A stretch of DNA of 5,375 nt from Actinomycetota bacterium (GTDB taxonomy: Bacteria > Actinomycetota > Rubrobacteria > Rubrobacterales > Rubrobacteraceae). Position numbers and translations under genes: made by a program. How positions within the stretch are numbered: position 1 is the stretch's first letter; every line of letters starts with the position of its first letter. The notes under the pieces were generated by a model. The model made no database searches. It saw nothing but the letters and a program-made list of their open reading frames with translations, and was not told the DNA's origin. The stretch lies in NCBI GenBank assembly GCA_020200675.1, contig JAIVIG010000199.1, positions 1 to 5,375 of the forward strand, given 5' to 3'. Shown here one piece after another: positions 1 to 5,258 of this stretch.

Positions 1-1104
1 GACGAGGGCTTGTCGGTCCCGCACCCCGACCTTGTCGAACGCGCTACAGAGATGTTCCTGGACGGTGTATTTAGAGATGTAAAGCGTCGCGGAAATCTCC
101 GCGGTGGAGAAGCCTCTCATGACAAGCTCCACGACCGCCCGTTCACGAGCGGTTAGCCCATAACTGGCCGTGTTCAGCCGGAGCATCTCTTTGGGCCCGG
201 GCGGTTCTATGACGATGACCGTCTCGCTGCTACCATTGGCGTGCGGCTCACTCAAAGAGGCCTGAAGAGTAAGCCAGCGACCGGAGCGCGCCCTGACGCA
301 GACGCGTGGAATACTGGCTTTATCCCGCTCGCTCTCCGGCTTTAGTGCCCTCCTCAGCGTACTTACCACCGTCCACACCGCCGCCGGTAGGCCCTTGCCT
401 TCCCGCCACGCCGAAGGACCGCGGCCTTCATGCCACCTGGAGTCGGAGTCGGGGACTTCGAGTTCCTCAAGCCAGCGCTCTGCGGTGGCAGTGTAATGCG
501 AGACCCACCCCCGGTTGTCGAGGACCAGCACACCGGGGATGCCGTCGCCTCCCTTTTGCGGAGGGGACTGCGAGCGGAGCACCGCTGCTTTGAGGCCGGC
601 ACCCAGATGCGGGGCGACTTGCCGGAAGAACCTGACCTCGCGGGGCTCGAAGTCGGGGCCACCCCTTTCGCGCCGCACATCGATGGCGCCCCAGAGTTCT
701 TTGCCCGCGGTAAAGACGCTGCGCAGCTCGTGGCCGTATCCGAGCGGCTCCATCAACTCCCTATAGCGCTGGGAACGCTCAAGCCTGCTATCGGTCGCCT
801 CGGAGAGCAGTGCCACCGGGCGCCGACTCTTTGCCATCGAGTTGTACTCGTTGAAGTCGTCTGCGAAGTAGAGGTGCTCAAGGAATAGGCGTGCCTCTTT
901 CTCGCCCCCCATCTCTTGGGGAATGGCGTTCGCGATCAGCCCGCTAAGAGGATCCACTGCATGGGCGCAGTATCCTTCGAATGGCACCGCACGCCGCAAG
1001 CGGTCGGCTACCTCGCACAGCAACGTCACCTCGTCGAGCCCAGCGTAGCAAAGCCGTTTCACCTCACTAAAGACCCGATCTTCTTTAGTAGCGCCGACCG
1101 CCAC
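1..1104 (-). CDS. LuxR-family transcriptional regulator with GAF/PAS-like sensor region, C-terminus cut by window edge
   Basis: The minus strand is open for 368 codons from a GTG at 1104-1102 to the window edge without a stop, so the 3' end is missing. The last ~54 residues (about 315-368) form a clear LuxR/GerE DNA-binding domain: YGLTARERAVVELV, then GFSTAEISATLYIS, then KYTVQEHL and a KVGVRDR-type ending. Residues ~20-175 look like a GAF-type sensor (the stretch WGAIDVRRE followed by DFEPREVRFF and APHLGAGL is typical of such regulators). Residues ~188-300 (GVLVLDNRGWV onward) resemble a PAS-like fold. No receiver domain is visible, so this is probably a one-component, ligand-responsive regulator in the cytoplasm; the ligand cannot be told. 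I prefer the GTG start because GAGGAGG lies 9 bases upstream. An in-frame ATG at 1128-1126 would add eight Arg-rich residues but has a poor ribosome site; an in-frame TAG lies just beyond it. It is divergent from the acetyltransferase gene. Confidence 0.88.
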   Translation of the reverse strand, partial: MAVGATKEDRVFSEVKRLCYAGLDEVTLLCEVADRLRRAVPFEGYCAHAVDPLSGLIANAIPQEMGGEKEARLFLEHLYFADDFNEYNSMAKSRRPVALLSEATDSRLERSQRYRELMEPLGYGHELRSVFTAGKELWGAIDVRRERGGPDFEPREVRFFRQVAPHLGAGLKAAVLRSQSPPQKGGDGIPGVLVLDNRGWVSHYTATAERWLEELEVPDSDSRWHEGRGPSAWREGKGLPAAVWTVVSTLRRALKPESERDKASIPRVCVRARSGRWLTLQASLSEPHANGSSETVIVIEPPGPKEMLRLNTASYGLTARERAVVELVMRGFSTAEISATLYISKYTVQEHLCSAFDKVGVRDRQALV

Positions 1105-1113
1105 CGCTCTACG

Positions 1114-1120
1114 CCTCCTC
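1114..1120 (-). promoter_or_regulatory. Ribosome binding site deciding the GTG start of the LuxR gene
   Basis: GAGGAGG on the minus strand lies 9 bases before the GTG at 1104. It falls inside the coding region if the upstream ATG at 1128 is used, which argues for the shorter GTG form. Confidence 0.6.
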
Positions 1121-1180
1121 GCGAACATCAACTCTTGCTAGTTAATTATCTCACAATCCCCCCGCCATAGCACTTAGAAA

Positions 1181-1198
1181 ACCCCAGAGATCTGGGGT
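1181..1198. promoter_or_regulatory. Inverted repeat in the divergent intergenic region, candidate operator
   Basis: ACCCCAGA-GA-TCTGGGGT is a perfect 8-bp inverted repeat with a 2-bp centre. It lies 53 bp upstream of the longer LuxR start and 87 bp upstream of the acetyltransferase start, in the only space between the two divergent genes. The tight spacing and lack of a T-run fit a dimer-binding DNA site better than a terminator. Binding by the adjacent LuxR protein is an inference. A GATAAT hexamer on the minus strand close to the LuxR start could be a -10 box, but no good -35 accompanies it. Confidence 0.4.
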
Positions 1199-1271
1199 AG
1201 GCGACGTTTGAGAGTGAACCTAGGCTTTTGAGTACAGGTTGGCCAAGGACCCGTCCCAAAAGTGCGGGAGG

Positions 1272-1277
1272 AAGGAG
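1272..1277 (+). promoter_or_regulatory. Ribosome binding site setting the acetyltransferase start
   Basis: AAGGAG sits 7 bases before the ATG at 1285, within a longer purine-rich GGGAGGAAGGAG. The reading frame is open upstream to a possible start at 1228, but that position has no comparable site, so 1285 is chosen. Confidence 0.75.
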
Positions 1278-1284
1278 AACAACG

Positions 1285-2262
1285 ATGATTGACGAGGTAA
1301 GGGCGAGCGTCTCCATTCGTCCGCTTAACGAGAACGAACTTGAGGAGGCGGATCGTATCTTCCGGCTCGCTTTCGGCACGTTCCTAGGCCTGCCCGATCC
1401 GCTGATGTTCCTGGGCGATGCAGGCTACGTGCGGACGCGTTGGCAGGCCGATCCGGCTTCGGCCTTCGCCGCGGAGGTCGATGGCGAGCTCGTCGGTTCG
1501 AACTTCGCGACCAACTGGGGTAGCGTGGGGTTCTTCGGACCAGCGTCCGTGCGCCCCGACTTCTGGGACAAGGGCATCGGGGTAAGCTTGGTCGAGCCAG
1601 TGATGGAGCGTTTCGCCGAGTGGGGGATCGAGCACGCAGGCCTCTTTACCTGGTCCCACAGCCCAAAGCACACCTATCTCTACCAGAAGTTCGGTTTCTG
1701 GGCGCGCTTTCTCACCGCGATCATGTCCAAGTCGGTTGTGGAGAGGCTTATGGTAGGGGAAGATGAGCCCGAGTCACAGTGGTCGAGGTTCTCCGGACTC
1801 TCAGAGGGCGACCGAGAGGAGACTCTGAAGGCTTGCGGCGAAGTGACCGGTGCCGTCTACGATGGCCTCGACGTGTCGGGCGAGATCCGCGCGGTAGCCA
1901 GCCAGGACCTCGGCGACACCGTGTTGCTCCAGGATGACTCTGGGCTCGCCGGGTTAGCGGTCTGCCACTACGGAGCGGGAACCGAGGCTGGAAGCGGCGC
2001 GTGCTACGTCAAATTCGGGGCGATCCGGCCGGGGCCGGACGCGGGGCATAACTTCGAGCGGCTGTTGAACGCCTGCGAAGCTCTGGCTGCGGCGGAAGGT
2101 ATGCAGGTCTTAATCGCCGGAGCAAACATGGGCCGCCACGAAGCGTACCGTGCCCTGCTCGCACGCGGCTTCCGCATCGAGATTCAGGGCGTCACGATGC
2201 ATCGCCCCAACGAACGTGGCTACAACCGGCCTGGCGTCTACATCATAGACGATTGGCGCTAA
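1285..2262 (+). CDS. GNAT-family N-acetyltransferase with two GNAT-like halves
   Basis: The 325-residue cytoplasmic protein probably transfers an acetyl group from acetyl-CoA to an amine; the substrate is unknown. Residues ~9-148 form a typical GNAT domain: an N-terminal IRPLNENELEEADRIF strand-helix, the acetyl-CoA loop DKGIGVSLV (95-103, the GxG part of the Q/RxxGxG motif, with Trp94 where Gln/Arg is usual), and a YLYQKFGF motif-B helix (131-138). Residues ~200-310 look like a second, degenerate GNAT fold: an AYRALLARGFRI motif-B-like helix (287-298) but no clear acetyl-CoA loop. The N-terminal half is therefore likely catalytic and the C-terminal half structural or substrate-binding, which is inference. 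No signal peptide or membrane segment is seen. The gene is divergent from the LuxR gene and stands alone, followed by a strong hairpin. Base and codon use are high-GC, like the LuxR gene. Confidence 0.88.
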   Translation: MIDEVRASVSIRPLNENELEEADRIFRLAFGTFLGLPDPLMFLGDAGYVRTRWQADPASAFAAEVDGELVGSNFATNWGSVGFFGPASVRPDFWDKGIGVSLVEPVMERFAEWGIEHAGLFTWSHSPKHTYLYQKFGFWARFLTAIMSKSVVERLMVGEDEPESQWSRFSGLSEGDREETLKACGEVTGAVYDGLDVSGEIRAVASQDLGDTVLLQDDSGLAGLAVCHYGAGTEAGSGACYVKFGAIRPGPDAGHNFERLLNACEALAAAEGMQVLIAGANMGRHEAYRALLARGFRIEIQGVTMHRPNERGYNRPGVYIIDDWR

Positions 2263-2301
2263 CCGATCCTTCGGTCAAATACGGTTCGACCGCTTAAGAG
2301 A

Positions 2302-2345
2302 GAGATAGCAGTCCGCGGCTACACTAGGACGCGGACTGCTATCTC
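2302..2345 (+). terminator. Perfect 16-bp stem-loop after the acetyltransferase gene, probable terminator
   Basis: The arms GAGATAGCAGTCCGCG (2302-2317) and CGCGGACTGCTATCTC (2330-2345) pair without mismatch around a 12-base loop that can itself form a small CTA/TAG hairpin. The structure starts 39 bases after the acetyltransferase stop. There is no T-run after the stem, so it is not a textbook intrinsic terminator, but U-less hairpins after genes are common in high-GC Gram-positives. A smaller ACCGA-TCCT-TCGGT hairpin (2262-2275) overlaps the stop codon. It might instead be a remnant of a mobile-element end. Confidence 0.55.
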
Positions 2346-2385
2346 ACAGAGCTTGCATTGACGCAATCCTCCTGTTCCAGGTGCG

Positions 2386-2408
2386 GTAGGTAACTAAACC
2401 GTACCTAC
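2386..2408. repeat. Short inverted repeat upstream of the IS982-family transposase
   Basis: GTAGGTA (2386-2392) and TACCTAC (2402-2408) are perfect 7-bp arms around a 9-bp spacer, ending 50 bp before the transposase start. It could be a promoter-proximal regulatory dyad or part of the left end of the element. No matching copy was found beyond the right side of the transposase gene, so its role is open. Confidence 0.3.
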
Positions 2409-2458
2409 ATATGCTTCTCCAACGTCGCCCAACGGCTCCGAAGAAAGGGTGGTGACGC

Positions 2459-3232
2459 GTGGACTTAGAAACGTTCCTGGTGTCCCTCTACGTCCTGATA
2501 GACGACTGGTGGCGAGCCGACCGTCCGGCGACCGCACGTAAGCCTGGCCGACCTCCACGGCTCACGGACTCCGAGGTGCTGACGCTCGCCGTACTCGCCC
2601 AGTGGCCTCGCTTCCGGAGCGAGCGGGATTTCTGGCGTTTCGCCCATGCGCATCTGAGAAGCTACTTCCCAACTCTCTGCTCCCAGAGCCAGTTCAACCG
2701 GCGGGTACGCTCCCTTGCGCTCGAATTACGGGCCTTCCAGCACGATCTGGCTCGAACGCTCGCCAAAAGCTCGGCTGTCTACCGGGTTTTGGACACTACT
2801 CTAATCCCGGCCATCGTAAGGGTCAGGGCCTGCCGTAAAGGGCTGTTCGCCTGCGACGAGCGCCCGATCGGTGACGCCCTCATAGCCCAAGACCGCCACG
2901 ACGTTTACCTGGCCGACAAGGGGTTCTCCTCGGTCGAATGGGAGCGGTACTGGCTGGAAACCTACGGAGCATTGGTGGCGGCTGCACCCAAGAACAGCGA
3001 CCGCAGGGCGTGGCCGAGGGCCGCTCGCCGCTGGGCCTCGGGAAAGCGACAGGTCGTAGAGGGAGTCATAGACCAACTCAAAGATCTCTTCGCCCTGGAA
3101 CGCCATCGGGCGAAGACCTTGAGCGGGCTGTTGACCCGCTTGACGGCCAAGATTGCAGCCTACACCTGTGGACAATGCCTCAACGACCGGCTCGGGAGGC
3201 CACTGCGCCACTTGGCCGACCTTCTCATTTGA
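2459..3232 (+). CDS. IS982-family transposase, probably inactive through an in-frame internal deletion
   Basis: The 257-residue DDE transposase shows IS982 features in order: LYVLIDDWW (10-18), LTDSEVLTLAVLAQ (35-48), the FPTL...SQFNRRVR block (70-84), VLDTTLIP with Asp112, YLADKGFSS with Asp153, and VVEGVIDQLKDLFALERHRA with Glu201. Asp112 and Asp153 are separated by only 40 residues. From what I know of the family the gap is near 78 and contains a conserved W-[FV]-YG-[FY]-K block, which is absent here; the protein jumps from RKGLFA to CDERPIGDA. This points to about 38 residues lost in frame, near base 2850. The catalytic triad survives in sequence, but the RNase H-like core would lack strands, so activity is unlikely. 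The GTG start has AAAGGGTGG 7 bases upstream. I could not define terminal inverted repeats or a target duplication, so the element's ends are not given. Confidence 0.85.
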   Translation: MDLETFLVSLYVLIDDWWRADRPATARKPGRPPRLTDSEVLTLAVLAQWPRFRSERDFWRFAHAHLRSYFPTLCSQSQFNRRVRSLALELRAFQHDLARTLAKSSAVYRVLDTTLIPAIVRVRACRKGLFACDERPIGDALIAQDRHDVYLADKGFSSVEWERYWLETYGALVAAAPKNSDRRAWPRAARRWASGKRQVVEGVIDQLKDLFALERHRAKTLSGLLTRLTAKIAAYTCGQCLNDRLGRPLRHLADLLI

Positions 3233-3680
3233 ACAATTGCACATCAGCCGTCTTAGAGGTAAGGACTTTTAGACGAAGCAGCCCTGGCCCCTCCAGCCGA
3301 CCTAAACACGCTCTTGCCATAATCGAGGGTTTGAATATACTAATTGAGATGTTGCCTAATCTGATCGAAACTCTCTAAGTTACGCAGTTTAGGGGCCGTG
3401 TCTAGCGGCCGAAAGCTGCACGAGTTCGGAGAACAGGGCCATTGATAGTGGTTAACCCTGCGGAACACCGGTGTAGCTGCCCGCATACCGCATAATGCCT
3501 AAAATAATACACAAGCCTGACCCCTTCGGGTTGCTGCCGTTGCACCGCAGTGTCCCTATATCGATGTAGTGTGTGTTAAAGAACAGGCTCTACGCTTCTT
3601 CTCTTTGCAACGACCCCTATTCAACCCTTATCAAATACTCATTGTTGCCAGGCACAAACAACCTTTGTAGGATCTCATAT
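3233..3680. other. Gene-free, AT-richer interval between IS982-family and XRE genes
   Basis: No convincing coding region, tRNA or other known RNA is seen in these ~450 bases, and base composition is clearly more AT-rich than the flanks. It holds several small symmetric elements: GGCCG/CGGCC arms with a 7-base loop (3394-3410), a 10-bp palindrome ACACCGGTGT (3465-3474), a 7-bp tandem repeat CCGCATA x2 (3481-3494) and a small ACCC-CTTC-GGGT hairpin (3520-3531). The right end of the IS982-family element should lie near its start but was not recognised. A weak promoter-like pair, TTGCAA (3605-3610) and TATCAA (3629-3634) with 18-bp spacing, could serve the XRE gene. The interval is probably decayed or foreign DNA. 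Confidence 0.5.
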
Positions 3681-3938
3681 ATGGAAGGATTAACCCGAGT
3701 TGGGGTACTTAGGAGAGAGCGAGGCTTGACCCAGCAAGAGCTGGGGCAAAGATGCGGTTTGAGCCGCAGCTTTCTATCTCAGGTAGAAAACGGTAATAGA
3801 GTACCGAGTCTATCGAGCCTAACCCGGATATCCGCTGCTCTTGGTGTCATGCCCATCGACGTTCTTGTTAGGGATGAGCAGGAGATAAGCGAGAAGAACG
3901 AGAATCGAACACGCACCCCTGAGCGACGTCGCTTATAG
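3681..3938 (+). CDS. Small free-standing XRE-family HTH DNA-binding protein
   Basis: The 85-residue protein is almost entirely one Cro/C1-type helix-turn-helix domain (about residues 6-63): VGVLRRERGLTQQELGQRCG, LSRSFLSQVENG (recognition helix) and VPSLSSLTRISAALGV. A short charged tail of about 22 residues follows (RDEQEISEKNENRTRTPERRRL). It is likely a dimeric DNA-binding repressor; its target is unknown. The frame is open upstream to a GTG at 3573, but that extension is low-complexity in character and not HTH-like. The ATG at 3681, with AGGA about 8 bases upstream, places the HTH at the N-terminus as usual. It uses TTA, AGA and AAT codons and is AT-richer than flanking genes, suggesting transfer. 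No toxin or phage partner gene is adjacent; the IS3 element begins about 11 bp after its stop, so a former downstream partner could have been displaced. Confidence 0.8.
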   Translation: MEGLTRVGVLRRERGLTQQELGQRCGLSRSFLSQVENGNRVPSLSSLTRISAALGVMPIDVLVRDEQEISEKNENRTRTPERRRL

Positions 3939-3949
3939 TCCGGCTAACG

Positions 3950-3984
3950 TGCCCCCCGGAAACTGATCCGGCTACTATGAGAGT
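3950..3984 (+). repeat. IS3 element left inverted repeat
   Basis: Aligned without gaps to the reverse complement of 5185-5219, 25 of 35 positions match. Matches include an uninterrupted 11-bp inner block ACTATGAGAGT and an outer CCCCCG block. Confidence 0.75.
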
Positions 3985-4019
3985 CCGAAGGCCCGAGACG
4001 GGCAGAAGGAGGATTCTCG

Positions 4020-4295
4020 ATGAAGAAGAGACACACCCCGGAGCAGATCGTGCGCAAGTTGCGCGAGGCGGACGCCGAGTTGGCCGCGGGAGCCTCGATC
4101 CCCGAGGTAGCCAGGAAGCTCGGCATCAGCGAGGCGACCTTCAACCGCTGGCGCAACCAGTACGGCGGGATGAAGGCCGACGCGATGAAGCACTTGAAGG
4201 AGCTGGAGTCCGAGAACGCCCGCCTCAAGAAGATCGTCGCGGATCAAGCGGTAGACATAAGCATCCTAAAGGAGGTGAGCCGGGGAAACTTTTGA
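4020..4295 (+). CDS. IS3-family OrfA, HTH and leucine-zipper protein
   Basis: The 91-residue protein supplies the DNA-binding and multimerisation part of the IS3 transposase. Residues ~5-50 form the transposase_8-type HTH (TPEQIVRKLREAD, then SIPEVARKLGISEATFNRWRN). Residues ~56-86 form a leucine zipper, with Leu62, Leu69 and Leu83 in one heptad register and Leu59, Asn66, Val73 and Ile80 in the other; the buried Asn is typical of dimeric zippers. Made alone, OrfA usually acts as a regulator binding the element's ends; fused to OrfB by frameshifting it becomes the transposase (family knowledge). AGGAGG lies 7 bases before the ATG. The gene ends at a TGA only four bases after a -1 slippery heptamer. 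Confidence 0.9.
   Translation: MKKRHTPEQIVRKLREADAELAAGASIPEVARKLGISEATFNRWRNQYGGMKADAMKHLKELESENARLKKIVADQAVDISILKEVSRGNF
4268..4295 (+). promoter_or_regulatory. Programmed -1 ribosomal frameshift signal between orfA and orfB
   Basis: Three parts lie in order. A near-perfect Shine-Dalgarno AAAGGAGGTGA is at 4268-4278, a G GGA AAC heptamer (X XXY YYZ form, phased correctly to orfA codons GGA AAC) is at 4283-4289, and the orfA stop TGA is at 4293-4295. GGAGG ends 7 bases before the heptamer, similar to the internal Shine-Dalgarno that stimulates dnaX frameshifting in E. coli. A -1 slip gives ...SRGN-LLSPARRR, a fusion of 90 + 301 = 391 residues. The same Shine-Dalgarno could also start OrfB alone at the TTG 4292-4294, though 16 bases away is long. 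Confidence 0.65.
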
Positions 4296-5194
4296 GCCCG
4301 GCCCGGAGACGAGCAGCTGTCGAGCACGTTCGGCGGGAGCTCAGGGTCTCCGAGCGTCGGGCGTGCAAGGTGATCGGTCAGGCTAGGTCCACCCAACGCT
4401 ACGTGGGAGAGAAGGTGGATCGGGACCGGGTGCTGGCGGAGCGCATGATGGTGCTCTGTCGGGAAAACCCGCGCTACGGCTATCGCAGGGTGTGGGCATT
4501 GCTGAGGCGGGAGGGCTGGGCGGCGAACAAGAAGCGGGTACACCGGTTGTGGAGGGAGGAGGGGCTCAAAGTGCCCGACAAACAGCGCAAAAGACGGCGT
4601 CTGCTCCTGGAGGGGACGAGCGAGAACGGGTGCGCCAGGCGCAGGGCCGAGCACAAAGACCACGTCTGGAGTTACGACTTTGTCATGGACCGCACCGAGA
4701 ACGGGCGGAGACTGAAGATGATGCCCGTAGTGGACGAGTACACCAGGGAGTGTCTGGCCATTGAGGTTGAGTGCTCCATCACGGCCGAGGACGTGATCGC
4801 CACCCTGGCGCGTCTGTTCGAGGAGCGAGGAGAAGAGCCCCGCTACGTCCGCTCGGACAACGGTCCCGAGTTCGTGGCGACGGCGCTCAAGAGGTGGCTG
4901 AAAGCTTCCGGGGTGGGGACGCTGTACATAGAGCCGGGCAGTCCGTGGGAGAACGCGTATGCGGAGTCTTTCATAGGGCGTTTGGGGGATGAGCTGCTGA
5001 AGAGGGAAGTCTTCACGAGCCTTATGGAAGCGAAGGTTTTGGTGGAGGAGTACCGCGAGCACTACAACGAGAGGCGACCGCACAGCGCCCTGAGCTACCG
5101 AACGCCTTCGGAATTCGCGGCCTCCTCGTGCGCAGCGGCGGGAGCAGGTACGGAGCTTACAAAGGAGCTACAATTGGCAACCACACTCTCATAG
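4292..5194 (+). CDS. IS3-family OrfB, DDE integrase-type transposase catalytic part
   Basis: This is the catalytic half of the IS3 transposase, normally made as an OrfA-OrfB fusion. Counting from the TTG at 4292 it has 300 residues. The N-terminal region (residues ~1-60, ARRRAAVEHVRRELRVSERRAC) is the HTH_21-like lead, followed by NPRYGYRRVWALLRREG and KRVHRLWREEGL. The rve core shows the full DD(35)E triad: Asp129 in VWSYDF, Asp189 in RSDNGPEF, Glu225 in NAYAESFIGR, with 59 and 35 residues between them, the usual IS3 spacing. The C-terminal YNERRPHSALSYRTPSEFA block is intact. No stop or frameshift interrupts it, so the element could be active. The frame is -1 to orfA and open upstream through orfA. 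No ATG or GTG start is near, which supports expression by frameshifting; TTG 4292 is only a fallback start. The 3' end overlaps the right inverted repeat. Confidence 0.9.
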   Translation: MSPARRRAAVEHVRRELRVSERRACKVIGQARSTQRYVGEKVDRDRVLAERMMVLCRENPRYGYRRVWALLRREGWAANKKRVHRLWREEGLKVPDKQRKRRRLLLEGTSENGCARRRAEHKDHVWSYDFVMDRTENGRRLKMMPVVDEYTRECLAIEVECSITAEDVIATLARLFEERGEEPRYVRSDNGPEFVATALKRWLKASGVGTLYIEPGSPWENAYAESFIGRLGDELLKREVFTSLMEAKVLVEEYREHYNERRPHSALSYRTPSEFAASSCAAAGAGTELTKELQLATTLS

Positions 5195-5219
5195 TGGCTG
5201 GTACAGAGATCGGGGGCCG
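5185..5219 (-). repeat. IS3 element right inverted repeat
   Basis: This is the partner of 3950-3984 (25 of 35 matches on the opposite strand). It overlaps the last codons and stop of orfB, so the inner repeat end is part of the coding region. Confidence 0.75.
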
Positions 5220-5258
5220 GTCAGAATTAACTCACACCAAGCGTTTAAGAGAAGGAAC

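Larger units (their letters stand above)
3950..5219 (+). mobile_element. Complete IS3-family insertion sequence (about 1.27 kb)
   Basis: The element consists of imperfect terminal inverted repeats, orfA and orfB in the usual overlapping -1 arrangement. Size and layout match IS3-family elements, and the OrfA sequence (a NQYGGM-type end to the HTH region) is reminiscent of the IS407 subgroup. Outer tips are approximate: the left end starts TGCCCCCCGG, and the right end could extend a few bases to a CA at 5222-5223. No convincing target-site duplication was found, so the exact boundaries are uncertain. It lies between the XRE gene and the start of another transposase. Confidence 0.85.

Noticed and set aside
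430..888. Plus-strand open frame of 152 codons opposite the LuxR gene
   Set aside because: The minus strand here encodes a continuous GAF/PAS-like LuxR regulator; the plus frame shows no domain and no ribosome site.
1142..1158. Minus-strand ATTGTGAGATAATT resembling part of the lac operator
   Set aside because: The match is partial and asymmetric, and no LacI-type regulator is nearby; it is likely chance.
1228..1284. Longer N-terminus for the acetyltransferase
   Set aside because: The extra 19 residues are not GNAT-like, and a strong ribosome site lies right before the ATG at 1285.
2801..3244. Minus-strand open frame of 147 codons opposite the IS982 transposase
   Set aside because: Shadow frame of a recognisable transposase; no motif is seen in it.
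3573..3680. Longer N-terminus for the XRE protein from GTG 3573
   Set aside because: The 36 added residues lack HTH character, and the ATG at 3681 gives the normal XRE layout.
3233..3680. Possible tRNA, small RNA or CRISPR repeat in the gene-free interval
   Set aside because: Only short isolated hairpins and a 7-bp tandem pair were found; no cloverleaf, repeat-spacer periodicity or known RNA fold is visible by eye.
4244..5083. Long open frame of 279 codons on the minus strand over orfB
   Set aside because: It lies antisense to a DDE transposase with intact motifs, is rich in Pro, Leu, Arg and His as expected from a high-GC shadow frame, and has no recognisable domain.
3940..5230. Target-site duplication flanking the IS3 element
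   Set aside because: Flanks near TG at 3950 and CG/CA at 5219-5223 share no convincing 3-5 bp repeat, perhaps because the tips are misplaced or the duplication has decayed.
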